The notes: generated by a model from the letters alone, not told the origin. A stretch of DNA of 64,000 bases from Thermanaerosceptrum fracticalcis (GCF_000746025.2 NZ_CP045798.1:3641501-3705500); one strand, 5' to 3'; numbered from the stretch's first letter, positions 26,784-35,885 are shown. Made by a program: numbers and translations.

Positions 26784-27623
26784 TTACACAATTGAACAAT
26801 ACGACCCCAGATTTTTTAACAACGCCGTTTTCTTTTCCAAATTACGAAGGACTTCCTGTAACCCAGGATGGTCATGGCCCGCTTCACAATCAATAAAAAA
26901 GATATAGTTACCCAATTCTTTTTTAGCCGGGCGGGATTCTATTTTGGTGAGATTAATGTTTTCCCTGGCGAACTCCCCTAAAACTTCATAGAGTCCTCCC
27001 GGGCGGTCCTTTTCCAGGGCCAGCACCAGGGAGGTTTTTTTCGTATCTGAATGGGGACAAGGGGTACGGCCTACCAAAAGAAAGCGTGTTTGATTACAGG
27101 GATAATCCCCAATGTCAGGGACCAGGATAGGTACGTTGTAGAACCGGTGAGTATCCCGTGAGGCAATGGCGGCCGTACCGGGGCCCATACTTGCGAGATT
27201 CTGTACTGCCTCGGCTGTACTATTGGCGGGAAGGCAACGTGCCTGGGGCAGTTTTTGCTGCAGAAACCTGCGGCACTGGGCCAGGGCCTGGGGATGGGAG
27301 AGCACGGTATGGATTTCCCCCAGGTCCTGGCTGTGACTGAAAAGGCAGTGGTTAATATTGAGAACTGTTTCCCCCTGGATATAGAGGGATAATTCATGGG
27401 CCAGCATGTCCAGGGTAATATTGACGGTCCCTTCAATAGAATTTTCGCCAGGCACTAAACCTGCATCCACACTTCCTTCTGCAACTGCCGTGAGGATATG
27501 GGGGATAGTGGGTAAGGCTTGCAACGTCCATTCCTGGGTATTCTCCAGGGTGAGGAGACAGCGGGAAGCGGCCTCGTAAGAATATGTTCCCACAGGTCCG
27601 AGAAAAGCCAAAATCTTTTTCAT
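26784..27623 (-). CDS. pheA: Prephenate dehydratase
   Basis: The 279-residue monofunctional prephenate dehydratase has LGPVGTYSYEAA at the start, VPGENSIEGTVNITLDML near 78, NSTAEAVQNL and the TRFLLVGR catalytic Thr-Arg-Phe near 180. A C-terminal ACT domain (SLVLALEKDRPGGLYEVLGEFARENINLTKIESRP) binds phenylalanine for feedback inhibition. It converts prephenate to phenylpyruvate. It starts directly at the aroF stop, so the two are translationally coupled and share the T-box leader. Confidence 0.95.
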   Translation of the reverse strand: MKKILAFLGPVGTYSYEAASRCLLTLENTQEWTLQALPTIPHILTAVAEGSVDAGLVPGENSIEGTVNITLDMLAHELSLYIQGETVLNINHCLFSHSQDLGEIHTVLSHPQALAQCRRFLQQKLPQARCLPANSTAEAVQNLASMGPGTAAIASRDTHRFYNVPILVPDIGDYPCNQTRFLLVGRTPCPHSDTKKTSLVLALEKDRPGGLYEVLGEFARENINLTKIESRPAKKELGNYIFFIDCEAGHDHPGLQEVLRNLEKKTALLKNLGSYCSIV

Positions 27624-28682
27624 CTAGATCACCTGGGAGTAACCAAAATATTCGGGGGTACCGGAGAGATCAAATTTTTTGCCTACCGCCTGGGCAATGG
27701 GTTTGAGGCTGTTCATCAGCTTGTTAAAGTTCTCCGGCGTCAGGGACTGGGGACCGTCGGACAGAGCTTCGCTGGGATTAGGATGAACTTCGATTATCAG
27801 GCCGTCGGCGCCTGCAGCCACTGCCGCCTGGGCCATGGGCTGTACCCAGCGCCACTTGCCGGTACCGTGGCTGGGGTCGACGATGACCGGGAGATGGGTG
27901 AGGTACTTGATGACGGGAACGGCACTAAGGTCCAGGGTATTACGGGTATATGTTTCAAAGGTTCGGATACCACGTTCACATAATATTACCTGGGAATTTC
28001 CTTCCTTCAGAATATATTCTGCGGATAAAATCCATTCTTCGATAGTGGCGGAAAGTCCCCGCTTTAAGAGGACAGGTTTGCCTGATTTTGCTGCGGCCCG
28101 CAGTAAGGGGAAGTTCTGCATATTGCGGGCGCCTATTTGCAAGACATCAGCATAATAGGAAACAAGGTCAACCTTTTGGGTATCCATCACCTCAGTCACA
28201 ATGTAGAGGCCAGTTTCTTCTCTGGCCCGGGCCAAGTACTTAAGGCCTATTTCCTCCAGTCCCTGGAAGGAGTAGGGGGAAGAGCGGGGTTTATAAGCAC
28301 CGCCTCTTAATATTTTGGCTCCGGCGTTTTTCACTAAATGAGCTACTTCCAGCAGTTGTTCCTTGCTTTCCACGGCACAGGGACCGGCCATTACCTGTAA
28401 ATCATGACCACCGAGAGAAAGATTATCTATGTTTATGACGGTATCCTCCGGTTTATATTCCCGGCTGGCTAATTTATAGGGAGCCAGTATTGGTATCACT
28501 TTTTCTACACCGGTCATGGCCTCAATGGCTAAGTCTAAAAGCCTGGATTTATCCCCTACGGCCCCTATGATATTTTTTTCTGTTCCCCTCGTTATTTGGG
28601 TGCGAAAGCCTTTGTCTTCTAAAATTTGTACCACCTCCTGCAGTTGTTCTTCTGTGGCGCCTTTTTGCATTACGACAATCAT
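27624..28682 (-). CDS. aroF: 3-deoxy-7-phosphoheptulonate synthase (AroF, ferredoxin-like N-terminal domain type)
   Basis: This is a DAHP synthase of the type Ib group common in Firmicutes and Thermotoga. It has an N-terminal ACT-like regulatory domain ([19 protein letters not shown]..., ~1-70), then the barrel with [38 protein letters not shown] and [10 protein letters not shown]. It joins phosphoenolpyruvate and erythrose 4-phosphate at the start of the shikimate route. ATG 28682 is chosen because GGAGG lies 8 bases ahead; the longer frame from 28721 starts inside the leader terminator. Confidence 0.94.
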   Translation of the reverse strand: MIVVMQKGATEEQLQEVVQILEDKGFRTQITRGTEKNIIGAVGDKSRLLDLAIEAMTGVEKVIPILAPYKLASREYKPEDTVINIDNLSLGGHDLQVMAGPCAVESKEQLLEVAHLVKNAGAKILRGGAYKPRSSPYSFQGLEEIGLKYLARAREETGLYIVTEVMDTQKVDLVSYYADVLQIGARNMQNFPLLRAAAKSGKPVLLKRGLSATIEEWILSAEYILKEGNSQVILCERGIRTFETYTRNTLDLSAVPVIKYLTHLPVIVDPSHGTGKWRWVQPMAQAAVAAGADGLIIEVHPNPSEALSDGPQSLTPENFNKLMNSLKPIAQAVGKKFDLSGTPEYFGYSQVI

Positions 28683-28709
28683 TTTTCTTTCCTCCTTGCT
28701 AATATAATT

Positions 28710-28849
28710 AAAAAAGTCCACAGTTTAAGTCCCTAAAGGGACGAAAACTGTGGACTTTCCGCGGTACCACCCTTTTTGGTTCATGGCATGAACCCTCTTT
28801 TAAGGGTACAGGATCACCAGGCTAAAGAGATAGAGTAGTTGGTAAATAA
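28710..28849 (-). promoter_or_regulatory. Second, shortened T-box antiterminator/terminator unit
   Basis: On the minus strand AGGGTGGTACCGCGG (28759-28773) is a canonical T-box sequence. It is followed by a terminator with arms AAAGTCCACAGTTT/AAACTGTGGACTTT and a T run (plus-strand A run at 28710-28715), just before aroF. Only about 75 bases separate it from the terminator of the unit upstream. They contain one hairpin (GGTTCATG-CCATGAACC) and no room for a full Stem I, so the unit looks like a partial duplication. Confidence 0.85.
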
Positions 28850-29215
28850 AAAAAGCCTTTCGTCCTCTAGGGACGAAAGGCTGTGCTTTCGCGGTACCAC
28901 CCTGGTTGGCAGATATAATCTACCCTCTTTAGCGCAAAGGTACAGGATAAATCCGATACCCCCTTCTTTGTAACGGTAGAAGTTTCCGGCCAGAACTACA
29001 TACTATTATTGGGGACATTCCTGTCTTAAGAGATAGACTCAAGCTTCAGCAGGTGTGTCCCCTAACCTTATTAGTACTCACCCTGGCAGTTTGGAAGGGA
29101 ACTTCAACTGGCGAAAGTACTAAGGGTGCTTCCAGTCACGACACCCTCTCCCTGGAGACTTTACAGCAGTTTACTTTTCTTCCGCATCACTGTTCTCTGT
29201 ATGTAATTTTATATC
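28850..29215 (-). promoter_or_regulatory. T-box riboswitch leader of aroF-pheA (first unit)
   Basis: The minus strand carries CAGGGTGGTACCGCG (28890-28905) followed by a terminator with arms AGCCTTTCGTCC and GGACGAAAGGCT (28854-28882) and a T run. About 300 bases upstream of the T-box motif contain a Stem I-like region with AAAAGTAAAC and GGAGAGGGTG elements. Uncharged tRNA would favour the antiterminator. Phe, Tyr or Trp would all make sense for aroF-pheA, but I could not fix the specifier codon. The 5' boundary is approximate. It occupies most of the 28722-29478 gap. Confidence 0.88.
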
Positions 29216-29342
29216 TATTATATGGGGTGAGTTTTTACTTTGTCAATGGCTAAGAACTATAAAACATAAATTACCTTATTTTAAAATTTTATATTTACTT
29301 ATGAAAATTGGAATAATGGGAGAAGGAATTTCTGGTTCTCAG

Positions 29343-29366
29343 CCCTTGCTAAGCAAGGGTTTTTTC
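29343..29366 (+). terminator. Terminator-like hairpin with no upstream gene
   Basis: CCCTTGCT-AAGCAAGGG is followed by six T residues, on the plus strand. There is no plus-strand gene between it and the divergent T-box leader. It may end a short transcript, act as an attenuator in a long hnd leader, or be coincidental. The rest of 29254-29490 shows only AT-rich promoter-like DNA and a short palindrome GGTTAGGCCAACC (about 29418). Confidence 0.6.
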
Positions 29367-29490
29367 AATTTTAGTATGAAAGATGGCCAAGGATTTTTTC
29401 TAAAAGGGTAAATGAGGTTAGGCCAACCTGTTTATTTCTCCAAGCACGCAGCATACTAAGAGTAATATATTTTAAAGGGTGGGATTATTG

Positions 29491-30117
29491 ATGACAACCT
29501 GTGGCTGCCGCCTGGGTGAAAAGAGGGTGCCAAACCCCGAAGAGTTTTTACGGCAACATCCTGATAAAAAATATCAGGAATTAGGCCGTGTCCTGGCCAG
29601 AAACAGGGAAAAACCCGAAAACCTGATTACTGTGCTCCATGAGGCCCAGCTTATCTTTGGTTATTTACCCAGTGATGTACAAATTTATATTGCCGATGCC
29701 TTAGATGTGCCCATCAGTGAGGTCTACGGCGTGGTTACTTTTTATTCCCTTTTCACCACTGTCCCTCGGGGAAAATATACCATTTCTGTATGCCTGGGGA
29801 CGGCTTGCTATGTAAAAGGGGCGGGAGATATTATGGAAGCCTTCAAGGAAAATTTAAAAATTGACGAAGGTGAGACTACCCAGGATGGTCTTTTTACCCT
29901 GCAAAGTGCCCGCTGTATCGGGGCCTGCGGGTTGGCCCCCGTTTTAACCATCAATAATGATATCCATGGCCAGTTGACCCCCGATGATGTTCCTAAACTC
30001 CTTGACCGTTACCGGGAAGCTGTCCAAAAAGACCAGCCCCTCAGTCAAGCCCGCATCCATAACAAGGACAGGAAAGTTGGGGGACCCGCTGAGGAAGGAG
30101 AGAAGAAAAGAGTATGA
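29491..30117 (+). CDS. hndA: NAD(P)-linked [FeFe]-hydrogenase, NuoE-like subunit HndA
   Basis: The protein of about 208 residues is of the 24-kDa NuoE/HndA type. It carries a thioredoxin-like [2Fe-2S] domain with CLGTACYVKG and SARCIGACGLAPV, which provide four cysteines in the usual spacing. The N-terminal helical part has ENLITVLHEAQLIFGYLP. ATG 29491 follows AAAGGGTGGG; an upstream GTG at 29479 lies inside that site. It is first of four overlapping genes encoding a soluble, possibly electron-bifurcating hydrogenase linking NAD(P)H and ferredoxin to H2. Confidence 0.93.
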   Translation: MTTCGCRLGEKRVPNPEEFLRQHPDKKYQELGRVLARNREKPENLITVLHEAQLIFGYLPSDVQIYIADALDVPISEVYGVVTFYSLFTTVPRGKYTISVCLGTACYVKGAGDIMEAFKENLKIDEGETTQDGLFTLQSARCIGACGLAPVLTINNDIHGQLTPDDVPKLLDRYREAVQKDQPLSQARIHNKDRKVGGPAEEGEKKRV

Positions 30118-30515
30118 AGTCCCTGGAGGAATTAAAAAAGATTAAAGAAGAGACCCGGGAGCGTATGGCACTCAGGGAGGCAAAGGAAGGCCAGGTGCGT
30201 GTTACGGTGGGAATGGGTACCTGTGGTATTGCGGCAGGAGCCCGGGAAATTTTAAATATTCTCCTTGAAGAGATCAACAAGCGGAATTTACCCTGGGTAG
30301 CGGTGTTAACCACCGGTTGCCCGGGGATATGTAAAAAAGAGCCCATCGTCCAGATTACGGAGAGTGAGGGTACTACCTATACCTATGGAGAGATGACGCC
30401 GGAAAGGGTAAAAATAGTGGTAGCCCGGCACTTGGTAAACAAACAGCCCGTGTGGGACTGGCTGATAGGTACCCGCAATCCCTGTGGACATAGGGGAGGG
30501 GAGCAAGAGGCATGA
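30114..30515 (+). CDS. hndB: [2Fe-2S] thioredoxin-fold subunit HndB
   Basis: The 133-residue protein is of the HndB type, with cysteines in VGMGTCGIAAGA (~36) and TTGCPGICKKEP (~67). It overlaps hndA by four bases (ATGA) and hndC by four. HndB is present in four-subunit enzymes (Desulfovibrio and Clostridia) and absent from the three-subunit HydABC form, so this locus is of the HndABCD type. Its role in electron transfer is taken from the family. Confidence 0.9.
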   Translation: MKSLEELKKIKEETRERMALREAKEGQVRVTVGMGTCGIAAGAREILNILLEEINKRNLPWVAVLTTGCPGICKKEPIVQITESEGTTYTYGEMTPERVKIVVARHLVNKQPVWDWLIGTRNPCGHRGGEQEA

Positions 30516-32308
30516 AAATTCAACGTGCCCATTTATTACTTTGTCATGGTACGGCCTGTACATCCTCGGCCAGTGAAGCGGTAAAAAAAGCCCTGGAAGA
30601 GGAACTTGCACGCTCTCAGCTTGCTGAACAGGTGAAGGTAATCCCTACGGGCTGTTTTGGTTTTTGTGCCATGGGGCCTATCATGGTTGTTTACCCGGAA
30701 GGTATCATGTACTGTAAAGTAAAGCCTGGTGACGCCAGGGAAATAGTGGAAACCCATCTCATCAAGGGGCGTGTGATAGAGCGCCTGTTGTACAAGGACC
30801 CTGTAGATAAGGCGCGGGTATCTGAACTGGATGACATTGACTTTTTCCGGCATCAGCGGCGGGAGGTACTGCATAACTGTGGTCATATCAACCCTGAAGA
30901 TATCAGAGAATATATTGCCCGTGACGGTTATCTTGCTCTGGGGCAAGTCCTGACCGGCTATAAACCCCAGGAGGTCATTGAGATGGTGAAAGCCTCCGGT
31001 TTAAGGGGAAGAGGTGGTGGTGGTTTTCCCACAGGCAGGAAATGGGAATTTGCCGCCCAGGCAGAAGGTGAGGAAAAATTCGTCGTCTGTAATGCTGACG
31101 AAGGTGATCCGGGGGCTTTCATGGACCGGAGCATCCTGGAAGGTGACCCTCATGCCGTACTGGAAGGAATGGCTATTGCCGGTTATGCTATTGGCGCAAG
31201 CAAAGGCTTTGTTTACATCCGGGCCGAATATCCTATCGCCGTGGAAAGATTGAACATTGCCATTAAACAGGCCCGGGAACTGGGCCTCTTAGGCAAAAAT
31301 CTCTTTGCTTCAGGCTTTGATTTTGATATAGAACTGCGCTTGGGGGCAGGGGCCTTCGTCTGTGGAGAAGAGACAGCCCTCTTAAATTCCATTTCAGGCA
31401 AACGGGGGGAGCCCCGGCCCCGTCCGCCCTTCCCCGCCGTCAAAGGGCTGTTTTTTAAGCCAACATTAATTAATAACGTAGAAACCCTGGCTAACATACC
31501 CCGAATTATCCTGAAGGGACCGGAGTGGTTTGCCGGCATAGGCACGGAAAAAAGCAAGGGGACCAAGGTTTTTGCTATTGCCGGTAAAGTTGTGAATACG
31601 GGCCTGATTGAAGTCCCCATGGGTACTACTTTGCGTACGATTATTTTCGAGATCGGCGGCGGGATACCTAAGGGGAGAAAGTTTAAAGCGGCCCAAATCG
31701 GGGGACCCTCAGGGGGCTGTGTTCCCGAAGCCCATTTGGATGTGCCCATAGATTATGACAGCTTATTGGAAATAGGGGCCATGATGGGTTCAGGCGGCTT
31801 GATTGTCATGGACGAAAGCGACTGTATGGTGGATATTGCCAGGTTCTTTTTAGAGTTTACCCAGGATGAATCCTGTGGTAAATGTACACCCTGCCGGGTA
31901 GGAACCAAACGCATGCTGGAGATTTTACAGCGTATTACCATGGGGGATGGTAGAGAGGGTGATCTTGACCTTCTAAAAAGCCTGGCCGAGGATATTAAAG
32001 ATACCTCTTTGTGTGGACTGGGACAGACTGCACCCAACCCGGTCCTGAGCACCCTTCGCTTTTTCGAAGATGAATACCTGGCTCATATTCTGGAGAAACG
32101 CTGTCCGGCGGGAGTATGTGCCAGGCTTGTCCGTTACGAGATAATTCCCGAAAAGTGTACAGCCTGTACCGTGTGTGCCAGGGTCTGTCCCGTTGACGCT
32201 GTCACGGGCACCCCTAAGAAGCCGCCCTATTTTATTCACCAGGATATCTGTATTAAATGCGGAGCCTGCCAGGCCAAATGTCCTTTTAGCGCCATAGCCA
32301 AGGAGTGA
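30512..32308 (+). CDS. hndC: NAD(P)-binding flavoprotein subunit HndC (NuoF-like)
   Basis: In order, the 598-residue subunit has an N-terminal thioredoxin-like [2Fe-2S] domain (CHGTACTSSA, PTGCFGFCAMGP), and a NuoF core with FMN/NADH sites (GLRGRGGGGFPTGRKWEFA and GDPGAFMDRSILEGDPH). An SLBB domain follows, then the cluster motif ESCGKCTPCRVGTKRM. The C-terminal 2[4Fe-4S] ferredoxin domain has CTACTVCARVCPVDA and CIKCGACQAKCPFSA. It exchanges electrons between NAD(P)H and the hydrogenase subunit, and in bifurcating relatives also with ferredoxin. The stop overlaps the start region of hndD. Confidence 0.95.
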   Translation: MKIQRAHLLLCHGTACTSSASEAVKKALEEELARSQLAEQVKVIPTGCFGFCAMGPIMVVYPEGIMYCKVKPGDAREIVETHLIKGRVIERLLYKDPVDKARVSELDDIDFFRHQRREVLHNCGHINPEDIREYIARDGYLALGQVLTGYKPQEVIEMVKASGLRGRGGGGFPTGRKWEFAAQAEGEEKFVVCNADEGDPGAFMDRSILEGDPHAVLEGMAIAGYAIGASKGFVYIRAEYPIAVERLNIAIKQARELGLLGKNLFASGFDFDIELRLGAGAFVCGEETALLNSISGKRGEPRPRPPFPAVKGLFFKPTLINNVETLANIPRIILKGPEWFAGIGTEKSKGTKVFAIAGKVVNTGLIEVPMGTTLRTIIFEIGGGIPKGRKFKAAQIGGPSGGCVPEAHLDVPIDYDSLLEIGAMMGSGGLIVMDESDCMVDIARFFLEFTQDESCGKCTPCRVGTKRMLEILQRITMGDGREGDLDLLKSLAEDIKDTSLCGLGQTAPNPVLSTLRFFEDEYLAHILEKRCPAGVCARLVRYEIIPEKCTACTVCARVCPVDAVTGTPKKPPYFIHQDICIKCGACQAKCPFSAIAKE

Positions 32309-32310
32309 TG

Positions 32311-34122
32311 ATGATGAAGGAAGAGCAAAAGGTCAGCCTGACCATTGACGGCAGAAAAGTGACGGTACCCGAAGGAATGTCGGTTTTAGAGGCGGCACGG
32401 CATGCAGGGGTGGATATTCCTTCCCTGTGCTATTTAAAGGGTGTGAACGAGGTGGGGACCTGCCGGATTTGTGTAGTAGAAATAGAGGGATCCAAAAACC
32501 TGCAGGCCTCCTGTACCTATCCTGTTTCTGAAGGTCTGGTGGTAAGAACCAATACCAAGAGGGTGCTGAAGGCCCGCCGTACCGTACTGCAGCTTTTGTT
32601 GTCGGAACATCCCCAGGATTGTTTGACCTGCTACCGCAATACCAACTGTGAACTCCAGGCCATGGCCCATCGTTTCAATATAGTGGAAATTCCTTTTCAC
32701 GGGGAGCGCACCACCTTTCCCAATGATGACAAGTCTGTTGCTGTCATGCGGGAACCTTCTAAATGTATTCGCTGCCGCCGTTGTATCGGTGTGTGCTCGG
32801 CTATACAAACAGCCTATGTTTATTCTGCTACCCATCGGGGTTTTGAGTCTATTATTTCCCCTGCCTTTGGGATGAGTCTGGATGATGTAGCCTGTATCAC
32901 CTGCGGGCAGTGTGCCAATGTCTGCCCTACTGCGGCTATACATGAGCCTGATAATACCAGTCAGGTGTGGGATGCCCTAAATGATCCGGAAAAATATGTT
33001 ATTGTCCAGGTGGCTCCCTCGGTTCGTGTTACCCTGGGAGAGGAATTTGGGTTTCCCATTGGCTCTGTAGTTACAGGACAGATGGTAGCTGCCTTGCGCA
33101 AGATGGGTTTTGCTAAGGTCTTTGATACAGATTTTACGGCCGACCTCACGATTATGGAGGAGGGTTATGAATTCCTGCAAAAACTAAAAGCGGGGGGCCC
33201 CTTCCCCCATTTAAGCTCTTGCAGTCCCGGCTGGATTAAGTTTTGCGAACACTTTTATCCCGAGTTCTTAGACTGTGTATCCACAGTTAAGTCTCCCCAC
33301 TCCATGTTTGGTGCTTTAGCTAAAACCTATCATGCTGAAAAAGTGGGGATAGACCCTGCCAAAATGGTGGTCGTCTCTGTAATGCCCTGTACTGCCAAAA
33401 AATATGAGCTAAACCGCCCGGAGATGAATGACAGTGGGTTTAAGGATGTGGATATAGCCATTACTACCCGGGAGTTGGCCCGCATGATTCGCCAGGCCGG
33501 TATTGACTTTGCCAATTTGCCGGAAGAAGAATTTGATACCCCCATGGGTATAGCCAGCGGCGCCGGCCTGATCTTTGGGGCTACAGGGGGAGTGATCGAA
33601 GCGGCTTTACGGACGATTTACGAGATCACCACAGGTAAGGAATTACCTTTACCCCAATATGTCCAGTCTCTTCGCGGCATGGATGGTCTCAAACAGGCGG
33701 AAGTTGAGCTGCCCCAGGGAAAAATCAGGGTAGCCATTGCCCATGGCACGGGGAATGCCCGGATGCTTTTAGAAAAAATAAAAAGCGGGGAAGTTTATCA
33801 TTTTGTAGAAATCATGGGTTGTCCCGGTGGCTGCGTGGGAGGAGGAGGGCAACCCATCCTCCCCTTGCGCAGGGGTTGGGAAGGGACCATAGATTATAGA
33901 ATGGATCGCGCCGATTCCCTTTATAAAGCTGAAAAGGAACTGCCCTACCGCAAATCCCATGAAAACCCGGCAGTAAAAAAGCTGTATGAAGAATTTTTGG
34001 GTCATCCCCTTAGTGAAAAGGCCCACAAGCTCCTGCATACCAGCTACACGCCCCGTTCCCGCTATCCGAAAGGGATTCCCCAGGTGTACGCGTTGCCTGA
34101 ACCTGCCGTATACGAACAGTGA
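32311..34122 (+). CDS. hndD: [FeFe]-hydrogenase catalytic subunit HndD/HydA
   Basis: The protein of about 603 residues has an N-terminal plant-type [2Fe-2S] domain (CYLKGVNEVGTCRICVVE), a His/Cys cluster (HPQDCLTC), a 2[4Fe-4S] domain (CIRCRRCIGVC, CITCGQCANVC) and the H-cluster domain. The H-cluster motifs are SSCSPGWIKF (L1, with Ser replacing the more usual Thr), MPCTAKKYE (L2) and MGCPGGCVGGGGQP (L3). A small-subunit domain ends the protein (LGHPLSEKAHKLL). It makes or oxidises H2. The start is one of three tandem ATGs after AGGAG at 32301-32305; 32311 is given, and 32314 is equally possible. No maturases (hydE, hydF, hydG) are in the window. Confidence 0.95.
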   Translation: MMKEEQKVSLTIDGRKVTVPEGMSVLEAARHAGVDIPSLCYLKGVNEVGTCRICVVEIEGSKNLQASCTYPVSEGLVVRTNTKRVLKARRTVLQLLLSEHPQDCLTCYRNTNCELQAMAHRFNIVEIPFHGERTTFPNDDKSVAVMREPSKCIRCRRCIGVCSAIQTAYVYSATHRGFESIISPAFGMSLDDVACITCGQCANVCPTAAIHEPDNTSQVWDALNDPEKYVIVQVAPSVRVTLGEEFGFPIGSVVTGQMVAALRKMGFAKVFDTDFTADLTIMEEGYEFLQKLKAGGPFPHLSSCSPGWIKFCEHFYPEFLDCVSTVKSPHSMFGALAKTYHAEKVGIDPAKMVVVSVMPCTAKKYELNRPEMNDSGFKDVDIAITTRELARMIRQAGIDFANLPEEEFDTPMGIASGAGLIFGATGGVIEAALRTIYEITTGKELPLPQYVQSLRGMDGLKQAEVELPQGKIRVAIAHGTGNARMLLEKIKSGEVYHFVEIMGCPGGCVGGGGQPILPLRRGWEGTIDYRMDRADSLYKAEKELPYRKSHENPAVKKLYEEFLGHPLSEKAHKLLHTSYTPRSRYPKGIPQVYALPEPAVYEQ

Positions 34123-34146
34123 GGCTTCCTGCTATAATTTAGTTAT

Positions 34147-34180
34147 ACTGCCAACTATCAACTAACAACTACCAACTAAA
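34147..34180. repeat. Short AACTAACAACTATCAACT-type repeat
   Basis: This is a run of imperfect 7-8-base units (CCAACTAT, CAACTAAC, AACTACC) between hndD and the peptidase gene. The same units recur on either strand at 35510, 43318, 58110 and 61955. Confidence 0.6.
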
Positions 34181-34194
34181 ACGGGGTGTGTCTA

Positions 34195-35313
34195 ATGATT
34201 AACCAGGAACGTATAGTTAAGGAATTCATGGAAATGGTGCAGGTAGCCAGTCCTACCAAAAAGGAAGGGCAATTTGCCCAGCTGTTAAAACATAAGCTGG
34301 AGGCCATGGGCCTGGAAGTTTATGTGGACAATGCGGGCAAAGAGGCGGGGTCAGACACCGGAAACGTGATTGGACGGTTAAAGGGCAATAAACCCGGGCT
34401 GCCTGCCGTGATTTTTGCTGCCCATATGGATACCGTATCACCCGGTGAGGGTATTAGACCGGTGATTAAAGAGGGTATTATTTACTCGAGAGGCGATACT
34501 GTCCTGGGTTCTGATGATAAAGCGGGAATCGCCGCCATATTGGAGGCCCTGCGTCATCTCAAGGAAGAGGGCATATCCCATGGCGACATTGAGGTTGTTT
34601 TTACTATTGCCGAAGAAGGGGGCCTGTTTGGTTCGAAATACCTGGACTACAGCTTATTAAAGGGTAAGATTGCCTTTGTTTTAGACAGCGGTGGGGCACC
34701 GGGAACGATTATCAACAGGGCCCCTGCCCAGGATAAACTCTCTTTTGTTATCCACGGCAAAGCTGCCCATGCCGGCGTAAGCCCCCAAGAAGGAATCAGT
34801 GCCATTCAGGCAGCAGCTAGAGCTATTGACCGGATGAAACTCCTGCGGATTGATGAAGAAACCACTGCCAACATTGGGGTTATTAAAGGAGGTAGTGTCA
34901 CCAATATTGTTTGTGACCGGGTGGAAATTGAGGCCGAAGCCAGAAGCCTTTCCGTAGAAAAGCTGGAGAAGCAGAGCCGGCATATGGTGGAGTGTATGGA
35001 AGAGGCCTGCCGGGAATTTGGCGCCAGGCTGGAAAGCAATGTGGAAAGGGCTTATAACCCCTTTTTTGTAGAGGAACAGGACCCCCTGGTATTGGCAGCC
35101 AGGAAGGCTGCAGAGAAATTAGGCCTGGAGAGCAGGGTAATTTCCACCGGTGGGGGCAGTGATACCAATAATTTTAACGCCCGGGGGATTAAAGCCGTTA
35201 ATCTGGGTGTCGGCATGAGCAAGGTGCATACTCTTGATGAGTTTATTCCCATTAAGGATCTGGTCGATAGTGCCCGGTATGTGGTGTCTATAATTGAAGA
35301 GCTGGGAAAATAA
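34195..35313 (+). CDS. M20-family metallopeptidase (PepT-like)
   Basis: The protein of about 372 residues has the M20 zinc ligands AAHMDTVSPG (His and Asp near 75), GSDDKAGIAAILEAL (Asp near 105), the EEGGLFGSKYLD Glu pair (~140), DSGGAP (~162) and the C-terminal His in MSKVHTLDEFIP. Tripeptidase-T-like proteins of this length cleave N-terminal residues from short peptides in the cytoplasm. ATG 34195 follows GGGGTG; an upstream GTG at 34186 lies in that site. It appears to stand alone. Confidence 0.92.
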   Translation: MINQERIVKEFMEMVQVASPTKKEGQFAQLLKHKLEAMGLEVYVDNAGKEAGSDTGNVIGRLKGNKPGLPAVIFAAHMDTVSPGEGIRPVIKEGIIYSRGDTVLGSDDKAGIAAILEALRHLKEEGISHGDIEVVFTIAEEGGLFGSKYLDYSLLKGKIAFVLDSGGAPGTIINRAPAQDKLSFVIHGKAAHAGVSPQEGISAIQAAARAIDRMKLLRIDEETTANIGVIKGGSVTNIVCDRVEIEAEARSLSVEKLEKQSRHMVECMEEACREFGARLESNVERAYNPFFVEEQDPLVLAARKAAEKLGLESRVISTGGGSDTNNFNARGIKAVNLGVGMSKVHTLDEFIPIKDLVDSARYVVSIIEELGK

Positions 35314-35370
35314 AAAAGGTTGTTTGACGTTTTAAAATACTTGCGTTAAGATATGATTAAACTACATAAG

Positions 35371-35458
35371 AGGGGAGCTGGGTGAACCCGGCTGAGAGGG
35401 CATTACTATAATATGCCGACCCTTTAACCTGATCTGGATAATGCCAGCGGAGGGAATA
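35371..35458 (+). promoter_or_regulatory. TPP riboswitch (THI element)
   Basis: The conserved halves AGCTGGGTGAACCCGGCTGA and CTGATCTGGATAATGCCAGC, flanked by pairing GGGG/AGGGAA ends, are the classic thiamine pyrophosphate aptamer. A variable stem (CATTACTATAATATG) joins them. It lies ahead of a thiamine or precursor ABC transporter operon and should repress it when TPP is plentiful. Confidence 0.97.
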
Positions 35459-35475
35459 TGAGCATAAAGTGTAGA

Positions 35476-35503
35476 GCCGCTTCCTAGCTGGGGGCGGCGT
35501 TTT
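35476..35503 (+). terminator. Probable expression-platform terminator of the TPP riboswitch
   Basis: GCCGC and GCGGC pair around a 13-base loop and are followed by TTTT, 18 bases beyond the aptamer. The stem is short but G+C-rich and well placed for transcription control. Confidence 0.6.
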
Positions 35504-35509
35504 AGTTGC

Positions 35510-35545
35510 AGTTGATAGTTGTTAGATGATAGTTGTTAGTATAAT
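35510..35545. repeat. Short GTTGATAGTTGTTAG-type repeat
   Basis: Imperfect tandem units of AGTTGATAGTTG and TTAGATGATAGTTG lie between the riboswitch and its first gene. They match the repeat family seen in other gaps. Confidence 0.6.
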
Positions 35546-35590
35546 ACAGGAAGTCCCATAGTCGAAGCGAAAATCGGGAGGAGTGGAATT

Positions 35591-35881
35591 ATGGCAACGG
35601 TCAATCTGAGCTTACAGGTAATACCCAAAGTAGAGGACGAGAGAACCTACGAGGTAGTGGATGAAGCCATTAAAGTCATCCGGGAATCAGGGGTCAAATA
35701 CCTGGTGGGTCCCATGGAGACTACCATGGAAGGAGAATTGGACACCCTCTGGGAAGTGGTGAAAAAGGCTCAGGATGCCTGTATCCGGGCAGGAGCTTCC
35801 AGGGTTATGTCCGTGATCAAGATTGACTATAAGCCGGAGGGAGTGACCATGGAAGAAAAAATACATAAGTACAGGAGTTGA
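35591..35881 (+). CDS. Thiamine-binding protein of the MTH1187/YkoF family
   Basis: The 96-residue protein of the UPF0045/MTH1187 type starts ATVNLSLQVIPKV and contains SGVKYLVGPMETTMEGELDTLW, the ligand-pocket region. Members bind thiamine or related molecules in the cytoplasm and often sit in TPP-controlled operons. Here it is the first gene after the TPP riboswitch and is followed by an ABC permease. GGGAGGAG precedes the ATG. Confidence 0.92.
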   Translation: MATVNLSLQVIPKVEDERTYEVVDEAIKVIRESGVKYLVGPMETTMEGELDTLWEVVKKAQDACIRAGASRVMSVIKIDYKPEGVTMEEKIHKYRS

Positions 35882-35885
35882 TGTG

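Noticed and set aside
29053-29253. 66-codon open frame on the + strand
   Set aside because: It lies inside the T-box leader on the opposite strand and has no ribosome site.
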